Positions 1-7,747 of a stretch of 64,000 nt of DNA are shown in pieces (within the stretch, counting starts at the first letter, position 1; every line of letters starts with the position of its first letter). Location of the stretch: contig NZ_DATMGA010000070.1 of assembly GCF_035555955.1 (NCBI RefSeq), forward strand, positions 1-64,000, read 5' to 3'. Source of the DNA: Eoetvoesia sp035555955. Its GTDB lineage: Bacteria; Pseudomonadota; Gammaproteobacteria; Burkholderiales; Burkholderiaceae_B. A model generated the notes under the pieces. It searched no databases, was not told the origin of the DNA, and saw only the letters and a list, made by a program, of their open reading frames with translations. The position numbers and the translations under genes were made by a program.

Positions 1-255
1 ATACAGGGAGGCGGCGTAGGCCCCCATCCCGAAAAAGGCCGCGTGGCCCAGGGACTCGACCCCGCCATAGCCCTGGGCCAGGTCCAGCGACAAGGCAAAG
101 ACGGCCATGACGGCCACCACGGCGGCAAGCGCCAGGTAGCCCTCGGCGAAAAAGAAGGTCAGCACGGCGGCAAGCACCAGCAGCGCGTCCACCCAGGTAT
201 AGCTCTGGCGCCTGAACGAGGCGATGACGAGGCCGGCGTCGGAAAGTTTATTCAT
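1..255 (-). CDS. livM: LivM-type branched-chain ABC permease (partial, N-terminal part)
   Basis: The first 85 residues are present and the gene runs off the left edge of the window. It begins MNKLSDAGLVIASF and shows hydrophobic segments around residues 22-62, then a GVESLGHAAFFGMGAYAASLY stretch that is characteristic of LivM-type inner-membrane permeases (compare GFAGLVCFGQAAFAGIGAY in the second LivM of this window). It lies 33 bases downstream of livH on the same strand, so it is the second permease of the same importer. An ATPase pair would be expected beyond the edge. Substrate cannot be told from sequence; Liv-type systems in this family also carry aromatic acids, amides and urea. Confidence 0.85.
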   Translation of the reverse strand, partial: MNKLSDAGLVIASFRRQSYTWVDALLVLAAVLTFFFAEGYLALAAVVAVMAVFALSLDLAQGYGGVESLGHAAFFGMGAYAASLY

Positions 256-288
256 GGTTTCTCCGCGAATAGAAATTTGTTGCCGCGG

Positions 289-1164
289 CTACCCGACGCG
301 GGACACGAGGCCCCGCGGCCGCAACAGCAAAATGGCCAGCACAGCAAGATAGATGATGAAGCCGCCCAGCGCCGGAATGTAATACCGGCCCATGGTGTCG
401 ATGACGCCCAGCAGCAAGGCCGAATACAGCGAACCCTTCAGACTGCCCACGCCCCCGACTGCCACGACGATAAGAACCAGCACCAGGTACTTGAGCCCGT
501 AGTAGGGCTCCAGGGGCAACATCTGGGTGCCCACGGCGCCGCCCAGGGCGGCCAGGCCGCAGCCGATGGCGAACGTAACGGCGAACACCGCAGGCACATT
601 GATGCCCACGCAACGCGCCATGCGGGGGTTGTCGACCGCCGCGCGCAGGCGGGCGCCGAAGGTGGTGTATTCCAGGCACAACCACAGTACGCCCGCCACC
701 ACCACGCTAAGCACCAGCACGAACAGGCGATAGACGGAAATGTTCAGGGCGCCCAAGGTGATCTGCCCCGTCAGGACGGACGGCAACACGATGCTCTGGA
801 TCTGCGGGCCGGCAATGTTCTTGACAACGGCGGTAACCACGAAGGTCATGCCCAGGGTCATCAACAATTGCCCCAGCGCATTGCTCTTGTACACCCACTG
901 GTACAAGGTGCGCTCCAGGACCAAGCTGATAAGCATGGTCGCCGCCACGCCCAGCACCAGCGCGGCGAAATAGTTCAGGCCGACATGGCTGGCCAGCCAC
1001 AGCGTGATGAAGCCCCCGACCATGGCAAAGGCCGAGTGCATGAGGTTGACGACCCGCATCACGCCCATGGTGATGGTCAGACCGACGGAAATAAGGAACA
1101 GCATCATTCCATACGACACACCGTCGATCAGCAGCGTCAGGAACGTGGAAAATACATGTGGCAT
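289..1164 (-). CDS. livH: LivH-type branched-chain ABC transporter permease
   Basis: A 291-residue polytopic inner-membrane protein beginning MPHVFSTFLTLLIDGVSYGMM, the usual length and N-terminus of LivH. The reading frame is open further upstream, but the upstream part is low-complexity and not permease-like, so the ATG at 1164 is chosen. Recognisable segments are TITMGVMRVVNLMHSAFAMVGGFI near residue 25-50 and the C-terminal GLAALGGAVGTQMLPLEPYYGLKYLVLVLIVVAVGGVGS loop that contacts the ATPases in LivH proteins. It sits between the tandem binding proteins and livM, consistent with one uptake operon. Confidence 0.88.
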   Translation of the reverse strand: MPHVFSTFLTLLIDGVSYGMMLFLISVGLTITMGVMRVVNLMHSAFAMVGGFITLWLASHVGLNYFAALVLGVAATMLISLVLERTLYQWVYKSNALGQLLMTLGMTFVVTAVVKNIAGPQIQSIVLPSVLTGQITLGALNISVYRLFVLVLSVVVAGVLWLCLEYTTFGARLRAAVDNPRMARCVGINVPAVFAVTFAIGCGLAALGGAVGTQMLPLEPYYGLKYLVLVLIVVAVGGVGSLKGSLYSALLLGVIDTMGRYYIPALGGFIIYLAVLAILLLRPRGLVSRVG

Positions 1165-1216
1165 TGAAGAAACTCGATTCGCAAATGGCGGCCGCGCCGG
1201 AAAGAAATGCCCCCAC

Positions 1217-1297
1217 GCTGCACCGCCAAAGCGGCTTGCCGCCCCCAAGGGGGGCGCCTTTTGCCTTGGGAGCGGCCCGGCGACAAAAAGCCGCTGA
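1217..1297. repeat. Palindromic intergenic repeat between livH and the binding protein gene
   Basis: The 211-base gap between livH and the upstream gene contains stacked inverted repeats: CCGCCAAAGCGG (1223-1234), GCCGCCCCCAAGGGGGGC (1238-1255) and a pair of GCGGC/GCCGC arms further right (CGGCCCGGCG ... AAAAAGCCGCTGAG). The arrangement resembles dispersed G/C palindromes that are common in Burkholderiales intergenic regions. Copy number in the genome cannot be judged from one window. On the transcript it would form strong hairpins and may attenuate permease expression relative to the binding proteins. Confidence 0.5.
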
Positions 1298-1375
1298 GAA
1301 ACAAACGCGGCCAAATACGAAACTGCAGGAGCGGAAGCGGCATCCAGCCCGCAGGGCCGGATGCCGGACTGCTTG

Positions 1376-2575
1376 TTACTTGGCCGACGCGGCGCGCTGG
1401 GCGTGCCAGGGCTCGACCACCGCCGTGTAGGTCTTGAACGGAACGTTGCCCAATACGCCATCGACTTTTTCAATGCGGCGCATATAGACGTTTTGTGTGA
1501 TTTCACGCGTCTTGGGGTCGATGGTGACCGGCCCGCGCGGGCTTTCCCACGAATAGCCCTTCACCGCGGCAATCGCCTTGTCGCCGTCCTTCTTGCCGCC
1601 GGTCGCCTTGATCATTTTTTCGATCAGATGCATGCCGTCGTACACCGCCAGCGACGCCAGGCTTGGCAGGGCGCCGTACTTGGCCTTGTACTTGGCCACG
1701 AAGTCCTTGTTGGCGGGGTTGTCGAGGTAGGGTGAATAATGCTGGGCCGTGACCATGCCGATGGCGCCGTCGCCGATGGCGGGCAGATCGGATTCCTGGG
1801 TTTCGTTGGTGGCCATCAGGGCGACACCCTGCTTGGCCAGGCCGCGCGCATAGAAGGCCTTGATGAAGCCCGCCGACATGGGGCCCACCGGCATGAACAT
1901 GAATACATGCTTGACGCCCGAGTCGCTGACGCGCTGCAGATAGGTGGAAAAATCGGTCGTGCCCAGCGGAACCTTGATGGCCTCGACGATCTTGCCGCCC
2001 ATTTTCGTGAAGCCCGCCGTATAGGCGTCGATGGCATCGTGGCCCGGCGCGAAATCGGCCGCCACGATGACCGCCTTGCGCGCGCCCTGCTCGTAGGCCC
2101 ATTGCGTCAGGGGAATGTTCAGCTGCCACTGGGTAAAGCCCGCCCGCACGAAGTACGGCGACTTGTCGGTCACGCTGGAAGTGCCGCTATTGCCCATGAT
2201 GTACGGGGTTTTGGTTTCGTTGACGATGTCGGCCGTCCCCATGATGGTCGGGGTGAACGCACCGCCGATCAAGTACTGCACCTTGTCGCGCACGACAAGT
2301 TCCTGGGCCAGCTGGCGCGAGCGCTGCGGGCTCGAGCCGCCTTCGTCGCGCTTGACGATGGTGATGGTATGGCCGTCGATCTTGCCGCCGTGTTCGTCAA
2401 GGTAAAGGCCGACGCCGCGATCGTATTCCTGGCCCCACCACGAATAGGTGCCCGAATACTGGCTAAGAAGCCCGATCTTGATTTCGTCGGCATGGGCCGG
2501 GGCCAGGCCCAGCATGTTCGCGGTAACGAACACAGCGGCGCCGAGCTTAAGACTGTTCATGAGTCTCGAGTTCAT
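1376..2575 (-). CDS. Liv-type ABC transporter periplasmic binding protein (paralog B)
   Basis: A 399-residue type-1 periplasmic binding protein. The start at 2575 (MNSRLMNSLKLGAAVFVTANML) is supported by AGGAG seven bases upstream. A Sec signal peptide ends at AHA|DEIKIGLL near residue 28. The mature domain opens with KIGLLSQYSGTYSWWGQEYDRGVGLYL and contains the conserved KRDEGGSSPQRSRQLAQELV and HVFMFMPVGPMSAGFIKAFYARGLAKQG blocks. It is closely similar to the gene immediately upstream (2635-3837), sharing long identical stretches, so the two arose by tandem duplication. It probably delivers a ligand to LivH/LivM encoded downstream; the ligand is unknown. Confidence 0.88.
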   Translation of the reverse strand: MNSRLMNSLKLGAAVFVTANMLGLAPAHADEIKIGLLSQYSGTYSWWGQEYDRGVGLYLDEHGGKIDGHTITIVKRDEGGSSPQRSRQLAQELVVRDKVQYLIGGAFTPTIMGTADIVNETKTPYIMGNSGTSSVTDKSPYFVRAGFTQWQLNIPLTQWAYEQGARKAVIVAADFAPGHDAIDAYTAGFTKMGGKIVEAIKVPLGTTDFSTYLQRVSDSGVKHVFMFMPVGPMSAGFIKAFYARGLAKQGVALMATNETQESDLPAIGDGAIGMVTAQHYSPYLDNPANKDFVAKYKAKYGALPSLASLAVYDGMHLIEKMIKATGGKKDGDKAIAAVKGYSWESPRGPVTIDPKTREITQNVYMRRIEKVDGVLGNVPFKTYTAVVEPWHAQRAASAK

Positions 2576-2604
2576 TGATAATCTCCTGGAATTCACTGGA
2601 TGAT

Positions 2605-2625
2605 CGGCGGTGCGGCGCACCGCCG
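2605..2625. repeat. Intercistronic hairpin between the two binding protein genes
   Basis: Perfect 9-base inverted repeat CGGCGGTGC (2605-2613) / GCACCGCCG (2617-2625) with a GGC loop, in the 59-base gap between the tandem binding protein genes. There is no T-run, so it is more likely an mRNA-stabilising or partial-termination hairpin than a complete terminator. Confidence 0.55.
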
Positions 2626-2634
2626 GCAAGCGGC

Positions 2635-3837
2635 TTATTTAGCTTTTTGAGCCGCGTGCCAAGGCTCGGACACGGCCTTGTAGGTATAGAAGGGCACATT
2701 GCCCAGGGCGCCGCCCTCGACCTTCTCGACCTTGCGCATATAGACGTTCTGGACGATTTCACGCGTTGCGGGATCGATGGAAACCGGGCCGCGCGGGCTT
2801 TCCCACGCATAGCCCTTGACCGAGGCAATCGCCTTGTCGCCGTCCTTCTTGCCGCCGGTGGCTTCTATCATGTGGGCGACGACGCCCATGGCGTCGTAGG
2901 CCGCCATGGAGGCCAGGCTGGGCAGCGCGTCTTTGCCGAATTTGGCCTTGTACTTGGCCACGAAGTCCTTGTTGACCTTGGTGTCGAGGTAAGGCGAATA
3001 ATGCAGAGCGGTAATGATACCCAGCGCCGAATCGCCGATGGCCGGCAGGTCGGATTCCTGGGTTTCGGCGCCGGCGTACAGCGCAACGCCGTCCTTGGCC
3101 AGGCCGCGCTGCGCATAGGCCTTGATGAAGCCCGCCGACATGGGACCCACCGGCATGAACATGAATACGTGCTTGACGCCCGAATCGTGGATGCGCTGCA
3201 GATAGGTGGAAAAGTCGGTGGTGCCCAGCGGAACCTTGATGTTCTCGACCATGGTTCCGCCCAGCTTCTTGAACGTGTCGTTGAAGGCGTTGACGATGTC
3301 GGCGCCCGGCGCGTAGTCGGCCGTGACGGTAACCGCCTTGTGCGCGCCATGCTCGTACGCCCAGGTGATGAGGGGCACACAGTAGGTCCACGAGGTATAG
3401 CCCACGCGCACGAAATACGGCGACTTGTCGGTCATGTTGGCCGTGGCGCCATTGACGAACACATAAGGGGTCTTGGTTTCGTTGACGATGTCGGCCGTGC
3501 CCATGACGGTCGGAGTGAAGGTGCCGCCCACCAGGTATTGCACTTTGTCGCGCACCACCAGTTCCTGGGCCAATTGGCGCGCGCGCTGCGGACTGGCGCC
3601 GCCTTCGTCGCGCTTGACGATGGTAATGGTATGGCCGTCGACCTTGCCGCCGTGCTCCGAAAGAAAGAGCTCGGTGCCGCGATCGTATTCCTGGCCCCAC
3701 CACGAATAGGTGCCCGAATACTGGCTCAGAAGCCCGACCTTGATGTCATCCGCCCTGGCGGGAGCCGCAAGCACCACGCTCGCTGCGGCGAACAGCGCCG
3801 CCCCCATCCCCAGATACTTGCTACGCAGTAAATGCAT
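2635..3837 (-). CDS. Liv-type ABC transporter periplasmic binding protein (paralog A)
   Basis: A 400-residue type-1 periplasmic binding protein, with start ATG at 3837 behind GGAGACAGGC. The signal peptide MHLLRSKYLGMGAALFAAASVVLAAPARA ends before DDIKVGLLSQYSGTYSWWGQEYDRG. The same blocks as in the downstream paralog are present (KRDEGGASPQRARQLAQELV; HVFMFMPVGPMSAGFIKAYAQRGLAKDG; ATGGKKDGDKAIASVKGYAWESPRGPVSIDP). It lies 156 bases downstream of the tandem-HTH LysR gene and first in the importer operon. Divergence between the two copies is concentrated in the central part of the mature protein, which would fit two related ligands sharing one permease. Confidence 0.88.
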   Translation of the reverse strand: MHLLRSKYLGMGAALFAAASVVLAAPARADDIKVGLLSQYSGTYSWWGQEYDRGTELFLSEHGGKVDGHTITIVKRDEGGASPQRARQLAQELVVRDKVQYLVGGTFTPTVMGTADIVNETKTPYVFVNGATANMTDKSPYFVRVGYTSWTYCVPLITWAYEHGAHKAVTVTADYAPGADIVNAFNDTFKKLGGTMVENIKVPLGTTDFSTYLQRIHDSGVKHVFMFMPVGPMSAGFIKAYAQRGLAKDGVALYAGAETQESDLPAIGDSALGIITALHYSPYLDTKVNKDFVAKYKAKFGKDALPSLASMAAYDAMGVVAHMIEATGGKKDGDKAIASVKGYAWESPRGPVSIDPATREIVQNVYMRKVEKVEGGALGNVPFYTYKAVSEPWHAAQKAK

Positions 3838-3993
3838 GCCTGTCTCCAAAATGTTGTTGATCTTTTCAGCGCATGGGTTTGCGCCGAATTGACGCTTATG
3901 ATCGCATCGCCGCCCCGACGCGACCAATGCCAATCGGCACAGAAGGTATGCGTTTTGCTTATAAGATTGGAGGGTACAGGCTGTGTCCGAAAC

Positions 3994-5241
3994 CTAGCCG
4001 TCGTTCTGGCACAAGGTGCGCAGCTCAGCGATGAACGATTTCATGCTGGCGCCCAGGTCGCTGTCGGCGCGCATCGTCAGCCCAATGTGGCGGCTGGTTT
4101 CCTTGACGTCGACGGGCAGCACCTGCAGCAGCCCGGCCGAAATCCCGCGAACGATCTGCCGGCGGGACAGCAGGGCCAGGCGGTTGCTGTCCATGAGCAG
4201 CGCCTGCAGCACCACGGCGCTGTTGACTTCCAGCGGCGCATGCGGCGGCGCGACGCCATCGGCGGCGAACGCGCGCTCGAAGGCCGCCCTGGCCGGCGTG
4301 CCGCTCAGCGGCGCTATCCAGGACTCGCCCACCAGTTCATGCAGGCCGGAAAGCGCCTTCCCGACAAGGGGATGGCTCTGCCGCACGACCACCGAAAGCG
4401 TGTCCTCGAACAAAGGCTCCTGCACCACGTCGGCATTGGGCTGCTTGGCCCGCAAGGCACCGACAATGACATCGACGTCGGCATGGCGCAATTGATGCAT
4501 CAGCGCATCGTAAGTGCCATCGACAATGGTGACGTTCAGATCCTTGTGCAGAGCCAGCACCCTATCGACCGCGCGCGGCACCAGCACCCCGGCCGAAAGC
4601 GGCAACGAGCCGATGACGATGCGGCCCGTCATCCGGCCGTGCAGCGCCATCAGGTCTTCCTCGGCATGCCGGAATTCCGCCAGGGCCAATTTGCTGCGCC
4701 GCAAGACCGCCTCGCCGCTTTCCGTCAGGCGCATGCCGCGCACGGAGCGCTGGAACAGCTTGACACCCAGCATGTGCTCCATCTGGCGCAGCGCCTGATT
4801 GACCGCCGGCTGGCTCACGCCCAGCCGGCCTGCCGCAGAACTCTCGCCGCCCGTTTCGCAAAACGCAATATACGTTTCCAGATGGCGATAGGCGCAAGCC
4901 CCCGCAAAACGGCCTGCCGAAGGCCGGGCCGGCGGCACGCCCGATTCGACGGCGGCGGCCGACTCGCTTTCGGCCAGGACAAGCTGCGCCATCGCACGCT
5001 CGGCGCGGTGCACCAGCAGGCGTCCTTCGGCGGTGGTAAGCATGCCGCGCGCCGCGCGTTCGAACAGCGCGACCCCCAGGCTGCTTTCCAGCTCCCGGAT
5101 AGCCCTGGCGATGGCGGACTGGGACAGCGGCAGCAACTGCGTGGCCTGCGCCGTGCTGCCGGTCTTGCTGACCGCCAGCACCGAACGAAACTGTTTCAGA
5201 TACCGGGCAAGCAATAAAGACCTGCCGTGCCTGTCGCGCAT
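3994..5241 (-). CDS. LysR-family regulator with two tandem HTH domains
   Basis: 415 residues, about 110 longer than an ordinary LysR regulator. The start at 5241 is fixed by AGGAGGG eight bases upstream. Residues about 13-72 form one LysR HTH (ending LPLSQSAIARAIRELESSLGVALFERAARGMLTT), then an alanine-rich linker follows, and residues about 118-177 form a second complete LysR HTH (LGVSQPAVNQALRQMEHMLGVKLFQRSVRGMRLT). A single substrate-binding domain occupies about 206-410. The gene precedes the binding protein/permease operon on the same strand and probably regulates it. The double HTH is directly visible; how it contacts DNA is unknown. Confidence 0.85.
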   Translation of the reverse strand: MRDRHGRSLLLARYLKQFRSVLAVSKTGSTAQATQLLPLSQSAIARAIRELESSLGVALFERAARGMLTTAEGRLLVHRAERAMAQLVLAESESAAAVESGVPPARPSAGRFAGACAYRHLETYIAFCETGGESSAAGRLGVSQPAVNQALRQMEHMLGVKLFQRSVRGMRLTESGEAVLRRSKLALAEFRHAEEDLMALHGRMTGRIVIGSLPLSAGVLVPRAVDRVLALHKDLNVTIVDGTYDALMHQLRHADVDVIVGALRAKQPNADVVQEPLFEDTLSVVVRQSHPLVGKALSGLHELVGESWIAPLSGTPARAAFERAFAADGVAPPHAPLEVNSAVVLQALLMDSNRLALLSRRQIVRGISAGLLQVLPVDVKETSRHIGLTMRADSDLGASMKSFIAELRTLCQNDG

Positions 5242-5372
5242 CCGGCCCACCCTCCTTTTTCGACTTTGCGCCCGCGTCGGCGCACCCCACGCGTCATCAT
5301 ACTCAAAGCCGGCGCGCCACGCCTGCCCCGCCCCATTTTGTCGCACCGCGCCCGATCGAGGTGCGCGAGCGC

Positions 5373-5396
5373 CCAGGCCCGGAACACCGGGCCTGG
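5373..5396. repeat. Strong 10-bp hairpin upstream of the nitrate operon
   Basis: Perfect inverted repeat CCAGGCCCGG (5373-5382) / CCGGGCCTGG (5387-5396) with an AACA loop. It lies about 95 bases upstream of the sigma-54 promoter and would be in the LysR 5' leader if that gene starts transcription far upstream. No T-run follows on either strand. Role unknown. Confidence 0.5.
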
Positions 5397-5488
5397 CCCG
5401 CCGGCTTCGGTGGCCTCCGTCATACAAGACCGGCAAAAACCCCTCCATTCCTGTCGGCTCCCAACCCAATCATCCCCCATGGGAATCC

Positions 5489-5505
5489 TGGCACGGTACT
5501 TGCTT
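5489..5505 (+). promoter_or_regulatory. Sigma-54 (RpoN) promoter of the nitrate assimilation operon
   Basis: TGGCAC-GGTAC-TTGCTT has the invariant GG and GC dinucleotides with exactly ten bases between them, matching the -24/-12 consensus TGGCAC-N5-TTGCW. It lies about 97 bases before the nrtA ATG, predicting transcription from about 5516. Nitrogen-limitation control through NtrC is the usual partner for such promoters, but no canonical NtrC dyad was found nearby. Confidence 0.8.
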
Positions 5506-5601
5506 AATCAAAATTATGACGCCGGCCCGCGCGGCCAGACGACACTGGCGGAGACCACCGCATCGAGATGAGACTTCGCAGCAAAGGAATCAGGAACAAC
5601 C

Positions 5602-6900
5602 ATGAACATCGCCAAGCCCTCCAACACCATCGGAAACACCGGTTCAGCCGCCAATCCATCGCGCCGCCGCTGGCTCGGAAACACCGCGAAAGCCGCCGCA
5701 AGCCTGGGCGCCATCGCAATGGCCGACGCCGTTCTCAAGCCGGCGGCCTGGGCCGCGGGTTCGGACGCCCCGGAAAAGCCCGAGGTCAGGATCGGCTTCA
5801 TCCCGCTGACGGACTGCGCCCCCGTCATCATGGCGTCGGTGCTGGGGCTGGATAAAAAGCATGGCGTCACCATCATTCCCAGCAAAGAGACCTCATGGGC
5901 GGGCCTGCGCGAGAAACTCGCCAGCGGCGGCCTGGATTTCGCCCACGTCCTCTACGGTTTGATCTACGGCATGCACCTGGGCATCGCGGGTCAGCAGCAC
6001 GATATGTCGGTTCTGATGGGCCTGAACCAGAACGGCCAGGGCATTACCCTGTCGAACCAGTTGCGCGATGCCGGCGCCGTCGATGGCGAAAGTCTGAAAA
6101 AAGCCATTTCGGCCAACCCCAGAACCTACACGTTCGCCCATACCTTCCCCACCGGCACGCACGCCATGTGGCTGTACTATTGGCTGGCCGCCTACGGCAT
6201 CAACCCTATCGAGGATGTCCGCGCCGTCACCGTGCCGCCCCCGCAAATGGTTGCCAACATGCGCATCGGAAACATGGACGGCTTCTGCGTGGGAGAACCC
6301 TGGAATGCCCGCAGCATTGCCGACAAGGTCGGCTTCAGCGCAGCCACCTCGCAGGACATCTGGGCCGACCACCCCGAAAAAGTGCTGGGCGCGCGCACGG
6401 ATTTCGTCCAGCAGCATCCCAACACCGTCCGCGCCGTCATGGCCGCCATTCTGGAAGCCGGCAAATGGATAGACGGCTCGCCCGAAAACACGCGCAAGAC
6501 CGCGCAAACCATCGCAGCAAAGTCGTACGTCAACGTCAGCCCAGACATCATCGTCGACCGCATGCTCGGCCGCTATGCCAATGGCCTCGGCAAGACGTGG
6601 ACGGACAAGCACCCCATGCGCTTCTATGGCGAAGGCGCGGCGACGTTTCCCTACCTGAGCGACGGCATGTGGTTCCTGACCCAACACAAGCGCTGGGGCC
6701 TGCTCGACAAACACCCCGACTACATGGCCGTCGCCAGACAGGTCAATCGCATCGACCTGTACAAGCAAGCCGCCACCGCCGCTGGAGCAGCGCTGCCCGC
6801 ATCGGAAAGCCGCTCCAGCCGCCTCATGGACGGCGTCGTATGGGATGGCAGCGATCCCGCCGCCTATGCCGACGGCTTCACGATTCACGCTTCAACCTAG
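5602..6900 (+). CDS. nrtA: Nitrate ABC transporter substrate-binding protein
   Basis: 432 residues of the NrtA/NasF/CmpA family of nitrate/bicarbonate binding proteins. The N-terminus carries a twin-arginine type signal (SRRRWLGNTAKAAASLGAIAMA, residues 20-41) with likely cleavage near AWA at about 52. The mature part starts VRIGFIPLTDCAPVIMASVLGLDKKHG and includes the family stretches FAHTFPTGTHAMWLYYWLAAYGINP and GNMDGFCVGEPWNARSI. It is the first gene of the operon, 12 bases before nrtB, and delivers nitrate to the NrtB/NrtC importer. Expression is expected from the sigma-54 promoter upstream. Confidence 0.93.
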   Translation: MNIAKPSNTIGNTGSAANPSRRRWLGNTAKAAASLGAIAMADAVLKPAAWAAGSDAPEKPEVRIGFIPLTDCAPVIMASVLGLDKKHGVTIIPSKETSWAGLREKLASGGLDFAHVLYGLIYGMHLGIAGQQHDMSVLMGLNQNGQGITLSNQLRDAGAVDGESLKKAISANPRTYTFAHTFPTGTHAMWLYYWLAAYGINPIEDVRAVTVPPPQMVANMRIGNMDGFCVGEPWNARSIADKVGFSAATSQDIWADHPEKVLGARTDFVQQHPNTVRAVMAAILEAGKWIDGSPENTRKTAQTIAAKSYVNVSPDIIVDRMLGRYANGLGKTWTDKHPMRFYGEGAATFPYLSDGMWFLTQHKRWGLLDKHPDYMAVARQVNRIDLYKQAATAAGAALPASESRSSRLMDGVVWDGSDPAAYADGFTIHAST

Positions 6901-6912
6901 CACAGGAAAACC

Positions 6913-7743
6913 ATGGATACCCTTGCCGCCCCGCCCGCCACTCGACCAAGCAACCCCTCCTGGCTCAATCGCGCCGCCGGCGTGTTTGCCGCCTGCGCCG
7001 GCCCCGCCGCCGGCGGCGCCATGCTTGTCATCGCATGGCAGCTGATCAGCCTGCGTATTCCGGAAATTCCCGGGCCCTGGCCCACGCTGGCCTCCGCCAT
7101 CCAGGTGTTCGAACACCCCTTTCATCGCACCGGTCCGAACGACGTCGGCATGGGCTGGAACATCCTGGCCTCTCTGGGCCGCGTCGCGATGGGCTTTCTG
7201 CTAGCGGCGGCCGTCGGCATTCCCACCGGATTCCTGATTGGCCGCTTCAAGACCCTGAACGCCATATGCTCGCCCGTCATCAGCCTGCTGCGGCCCGTCT
7301 CTCCGCTGGCCTGGCTGCCCCTGGGCCTGCTGCTGTTCCGCGCCGCCAACCCCGCCGCGATCTGGGCCATTTTCATCTGTTCCATCTGGCCCATCATCAT
7401 CAACACGGCCGATGGTGTGCGACGCATTCCGCAGGACTATCTGAACGTGGCCCGCGTGCTGAACCTCTCCGAATGGAAAGTGTTCAAAAGCATACTTCTG
7501 CCTTCCGTCCTGCCCTACCTGATCACCGGCACACGCCTGTCCATCGGCACAGCCTGGCTCGTCATCGTGGCCGCCGAGATGCTGACCGGCGGCACCGGCA
7601 TCGGCTTCTGGCTTTGGGACGAATGGAACAACATGAATGTCGAACACATCCTGGTCGCAGTATTCGTCATCGGCGTGGTCGGCATGCTGCTGGATGCGGC
7701 CCTGCTGGCGCTGGGCCGGCGCTACAGCCACAAAGAAGGGTAA
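6913..7743 (+). CDS. nrtB: Nitrate ABC transporter permease
   Basis: 276-residue inner-membrane permease of the NrtB/SsuC/TauC type. Several hydrophobic segments are evident (for example GGAMLVIAWQLISL and VAMGFLLAAAVGIPTGFLIG), and the cytoplasmic coupling loop is NLSEWKVFKSILLPSVLPYLITGTRLSIGTAW, the EAA-like motif that docks the ATPase. It is located between nrtA and nrtC, four bases before the ATPase start, so translation is likely coupled. Confidence 0.93.
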   Translation: MDTLAAPPATRPSNPSWLNRAAGVFAACAGPAAGGAMLVIAWQLISLRIPEIPGPWPTLASAIQVFEHPFHRTGPNDVGMGWNILASLGRVAMGFLLAAAVGIPTGFLIGRFKTLNAICSPVISLLRPVSPLAWLPLGLLLFRAANPAAIWAIFICSIWPIIINTADGVRRIPQDYLNVARVLNLSEWKVFKSILLPSVLPYLITGTRLSIGTAWLVIVAAEMLTGGTGIGFWLWDEWNNMNVEHILVAVFVIGVVGMLLDAALLALGRRYSHKEG

Positions 7744-7747
7744 TGCC

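Larger units (their letters stand above)
5242..5601. other. Divergent intergenic region upstream of nrtA and the LysR gene
   Basis: 360 bases without a gene. It holds the LysR ribosome binding site at its left end, a perfect dyad CGCACC (5342-5347) / GGTGCG (5360-5365) with 12-base spacing, a strong hairpin at 5373-5396, and the sigma-54 promoter at 5489-5505. The nrtA leader from the predicted start near 5516 to 5601 shows no obvious attenuator. Confidence 0.6.

Noticed and set aside
43..3831. Long plus-strand open frames opposite the livH and binding protein genes
   Set aside because: They are antisense shadows in high-GC DNA; sequences are His/Gln/Arg-rich with no domain, and the minus strand encodes recognisable transporter proteins.
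5342..5365. Possible NtrC binding site
   Set aside because: Half sites resemble GCACC/GGTGC, but the 12-base spacer does not fit the 5-base spacer of NtrC dyads.
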